A stretch of DNA of 64,000 nt, taken from positions 219,437,234-219,501,233 of the forward strand of contig OY757010.1 of assembly GCA_963580285.1 (NCBI GenBank), read 5' to 3'. Under the pieces are notes generated by a model. It was not told the DNA's origin. It worked only from the letters and a program-made list of their open reading frames with translations, and ran no database searches. Every line of letters begins with the position of its first letter. The stretch's first letter is position 1. The position numbers were made by a program, and so were the translations under genes. Below are positions 61,940 through 64,000 of the stretch, piece after piece. The stretch is from Lucinisca nassula. Its lineage: Eukaryota > Mollusca > Bivalvia > Lucinida > Lucinidae.

Positions 61940-62106
61940 GTTACTTTGGACCAAATGGCCTTTGACAATTCAATTCAAATTTTATTAAGATTGCCACTGC
62001 CAAATACATTTTAGCGCATCTCACATAAAACATGTACAAACACCACAATAATTGTCTTTTTTCGGGTTTAAAATAGAGCCTTTAAAAATTATTTCTCTCA
62101 TTTCTT

Positions 62107-62157
62107 GACCTTTACAGTGTTGACGGGGACGTCAAACCTCAAATCAAACAAACAAAA
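62107..62157 (+). mobile_element. SINE-A 3' end only
   Basis: GACCTTTACAGTGTTGACGG to AAATCAAACAAACAAAA. A severely 5'-truncated copy. Confidence 0.9.
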
Positions 62158-62158
62158 C

Positions 62159-62389
62159 TTATTTCAAGCCAATTGTTAACCAAAGACGAACAATCGACCC
62201 AAATAGCTCTTTGCCCCTATATCTACAAAATGTGCCTCTGGGCATGCATGGGTGTAGAAGCTGGGGCACAGCCATGTCCTTGAGGACAATGTATGTCATT
62301 ATTTTGTCTGAGAAGGCTTCTGGATCCTCTCCATGATCAATATCCACAGCAAAAAACCTGCTTCTTGCTGAGCTAATCTTCACAGACAT
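62159..62389 (-). other. Unassigned open segment, possible coding remnant
   Basis: A 76-codon ATG-to-stop frame starting MSVKISSARSRFFAVDIDHG. The composition is mixed and protein-like, and the segment overlaps no repeat family that I recognised. A truncated SINE-A lies immediately past its stop. I see no signature motif and no defensible splice sites. It could be an exon, a transposon-ORF fragment or chance. Confidence 0.22.
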
Positions 62390-62625
62390 GGCAATTAGTG
62401 ATTGGCACAGACTATAACAACATTATCACACACAATGTTGCAATCCAATGTCTGACAAATAAGAAAGAAAAAAAACATGCATATAAAACAACAAGAATTC
62501 AACATCTCAGGAGGAGGGCTGGTTGTGTGTGCGTGGTGGTGGGGGGAGTGAATCCTATGTTGATGACTGTACAAATAAAACCAGATCCTGATATTGTAAC
62601 AGGACTAAAAATAAGAAAAGCGCCA

Positions 62626-62859
62626 TTAACCCAATGTATGCGAAAAACCCCTAAAGGGGGTACCTTGGCAAACAGTGCAGGCCCAGATCAGATGGCGCAG
62701 AATGCGGCGTCTGATCAGGGACTGCACTATTTGCTCACAGAATTTTCCGTCAAAAATAGAATAAAACAAAAAAATTGGTCTTGACACCCCTTATATGACA
62801 AAAGGACTTGTCCAACATATTATGGCAATGGAAGAGTCCACTAGCATACAATGGGTTAA
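62626..62859 (+). mobile_element. MITE-D, full length
   Basis: TTAACCCAATGTATGCG with AAAAACCCC, to GCATACAATGGGTTAA. Core apex GATGGCGCAGAATGCGGCGTC. The right arm holds CTTGACACCCCTTATATGAC and TTGTCCAACATATTATGGCA. Confidence 0.95.
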
Positions 62860-62881
62860 AAGAACAGAACATTTTGCAGTG

Positions 62882-63702
62882 TCTTGTTTGTTTGTATTGG
62901 GGTTTAACGGTCCAGTCGATGCTGTTTAGGTTCATTTTTGAGCCGTCATTGGCAGGCAAATACTTAGGTGGTTAAAGTTGCATTATTGAGCTATCCGGAA
63001 AAAATGCTTCCAAAAATAAAATACATATAGCCGGTATTTTTCTTTAAAACAATACAAATGAATGCATTTTATGCAAAAATGCGAACAATTATGATGACAG
63101 GTAAACGACTTTGAGAGGGATTCCCTAACTAGGTTTCGAACACTAGTTAGATCTATTTTTAGTTCGTGACAAAAGTAGAATCTCCATATATAACGATATG
63201 CGACGTTAATTGTTGGCCTTGTTTGCTTAGGCCATGCCTGAATCATAACAAAATTTGACTCTGAATACCATGCCATACGTAACGACACTCAGAGACGATA
63301 CTGTCGCCATGAATGTGTAAAGTGACAGATTTATTTTTAGAACAGAAATTCCGATCACATGTTCAGATCGAAAGGTAAACACGAATGAAAATGACCATTT
63401 TCACAAAGTTCTGAAGCTGTATTTGGCTCCAAAAGTGTGCACATGACAAAGGAGCATGCATTGAAGATAAAAACCAGAAAAAAAATTTTGAGACCCGGTA
63501 GCTCAATAATGCACCTTTAACCAGTACAGTGCACATTCTTTCGCAAGAAACTGACAACTGCCCTTCTTGAATCAGCGGAAGGGAGAGAATGACCATAGAA
63601 AAGATCTCCACGAAACTATTTGGCGACCCGGGCAGGTATCGAACCTGCATTCTCCTGATCACCAGTCAGACTCGCATCAAACTGAGCTACCGAGGCCAGC
63701 AA
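62882..63702 (-). mobile_element. SINE-V split by element X
   Basis: The tail TCTTGTTTGTTTGTATTGGG opens it. The tRNA-like head at 63610-63702 reads, on the minus strand, GGCCTCGGTAGCTCAGTTTG, GTCTGACTGGTGATCAGGAG and GGTTCGATACC. Flanks TTTGCAGTG (62873-62881) and TTTGCGGTG (63703-63711) are a probable 9-bp TSD. CTTAGGTGGTTAACCAGTAC, reconstructed across the insertion, matches the corresponding SINE-A block, so V and A share body sequence. Confidence 0.9.
62972..63520. mobile_element. Element X: TTAA-type transposon in SINE-V
   Basis: The terminal inverted repeats after TTAA are AGTTGCATTATTGAGCTATC (left) and, read inward from the right, AGGTGCATTATTGAGCTACC. TTAA lies at both edges. The 549-bp interior has no recognisable transposase; two minus-strand frames (101 and 99 residues) overlap it, the second extending into the SINE. 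TTAA duplication is used by piggyBac and Kolobok groups. I cannot choose between them. Confidence 0.85.
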
Positions 63703-63799
63703 TTTGCGGTGCCTAGAATGTGACGTATCATCTGGGCCTACACTGTCAATGTCCCACAGTTAAAAATTACTTTTTGATTGAGTGAAATGATTAATCGGC

Positions 63800-63889
63800 A
63801 TCTCCAGACCCTTGGATGAGTCTTTAAACCGAGGTCCCGTCTCTGTATGACCTTAGCTGTTGGTGGGACGTAAAACTGTAACACTCACT
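63800..63889 (+). mobile_element. SINE-F 3' portion
   Basis: TCTCCAGACCCTTGGATGAG, CTTTAAACCGAGGTCCCGTC and GGGACGTAAAACTGTAACAC-TCAC. The tRNA head is absent. Confidence 0.88.
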
Positions 63890-63890
63890 A

Positions 63891-63946
63891 GTTTGATTTG
63901 AGGTTTAACGTCCCCGTCAACATGGTATAGGTCATTTTGGAGACGT
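63891..63946 (-). mobile_element. SINE-A 3' fragment
   Basis: GTTTGATTTGAGGTTTAACG to GTCATTTTGGAGACG, then unrelated sequence. It directly abuts the SINE-F end. Confidence 0.85.
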
Positions 63947-64000
63947 GGATCTATACAGCTTACAAACCTGTAATGACTAAGCCCACTATCAACAGGAATG

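Noticed and set aside
62983..63662. Two minus-strand frames of about 100 residues near the right edge
   Set aside because: The first lies entirely in element X. The second crosses from X into the SINE-V body. No transposase motif is visible.

Overview
This window looks like non-coding genomic DNA from a lophotrochozoan animal, most likely a bivalve mollusc. The grounds are AT-rich sequence, no bacterial gene layout, no reading frame above about 136 codons, and repeat styles I associate with bivalve genomes: GACGGACAG tracts at the ends of tandem cores, SINE tails of the type GACGTTAAACCTC-AAATC-AAACAAAC, and the terminal motif AGGTGAGCGATCCAGGGCC. That taxonomic match is from memory and was not searched. 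I find no protein-coding gene, rRNA gene or functional tRNA gene that I can defend. Two short open segments (37704-37895 and 62159-62389, both minus strand) are listed as unresolved. The window could be intergenic or deep intronic.

Almost everything recognisable is mobile-element debris. Family names below are local labels. SINE-A (about 300 bp, more than 25 copies or fragments) starts GCCCCCGCCCATCGGGGC, ends in AAATCAAACAAAC, and several copies have 8-13 bp target-site duplications (TSDs). SINE-V (10840-11054, 62882-63702) has a tRNA-like head and shares its body and tail with SINE-A. SINE-F (8519, 25534, 59975, 63800) has a head resembling tRNA-Thr(TGT). SINE-Q (23556, 39185) has 14 bp TSDs.

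The commonest DNA elements are hairpin MITEs. MITE-B (TTAACCCTTATCTTGCTG ends), MITE-C (TTAACCCATTTTGTACC ends), MITE-D (TTAACCCATTG ends) and family U have different arms but carry the same type of central hairpin of about 65 bp (AAACAGTGTAGATCC-GATCAGA...TCTGATC-GGATCTACACTGTTT). B, C and D sit at TTAA targets. Other MITEs: E, P, AB and AC (TA-flanked, CAGT-type or similar ends), J, K, R, S, W, Y, an hAT5-like element (44958-45290), an element with apparent 6 bp TSDs (49826-50623), a PIF/Harbinger-like 1.24 kb element (23839-25078) and a TTAA-type element X (62972-63520).

Larger structures: a 926-bp higher-order tandem array (19673-21712); a 147-bp-core array (34381-35331); a minisatellite of about 1.4 kb (41860-43229); and a 3.76 kb element (54976-58735) with long inverted ends built from repeated 24-bp perfect palindromes, flanked by a 9-bp direct repeat and containing two further tandem arrays. 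The last resembles a Mutator-like (MULE) non-autonomous element and is the most unusual object here.

Nested insertions give a relative chronology. B inside the 147-bp repeat (51204), X inside SINE-V (62972), SINE-A inside MITE-C (58890), SINE-F inside repeat G (8519) and inside MITE-E (59975), and SINE-A inside the tandem array of the 3.76 kb element (57827) show that both SINEs and hairpin MITEs were active after the older repeats were in place.
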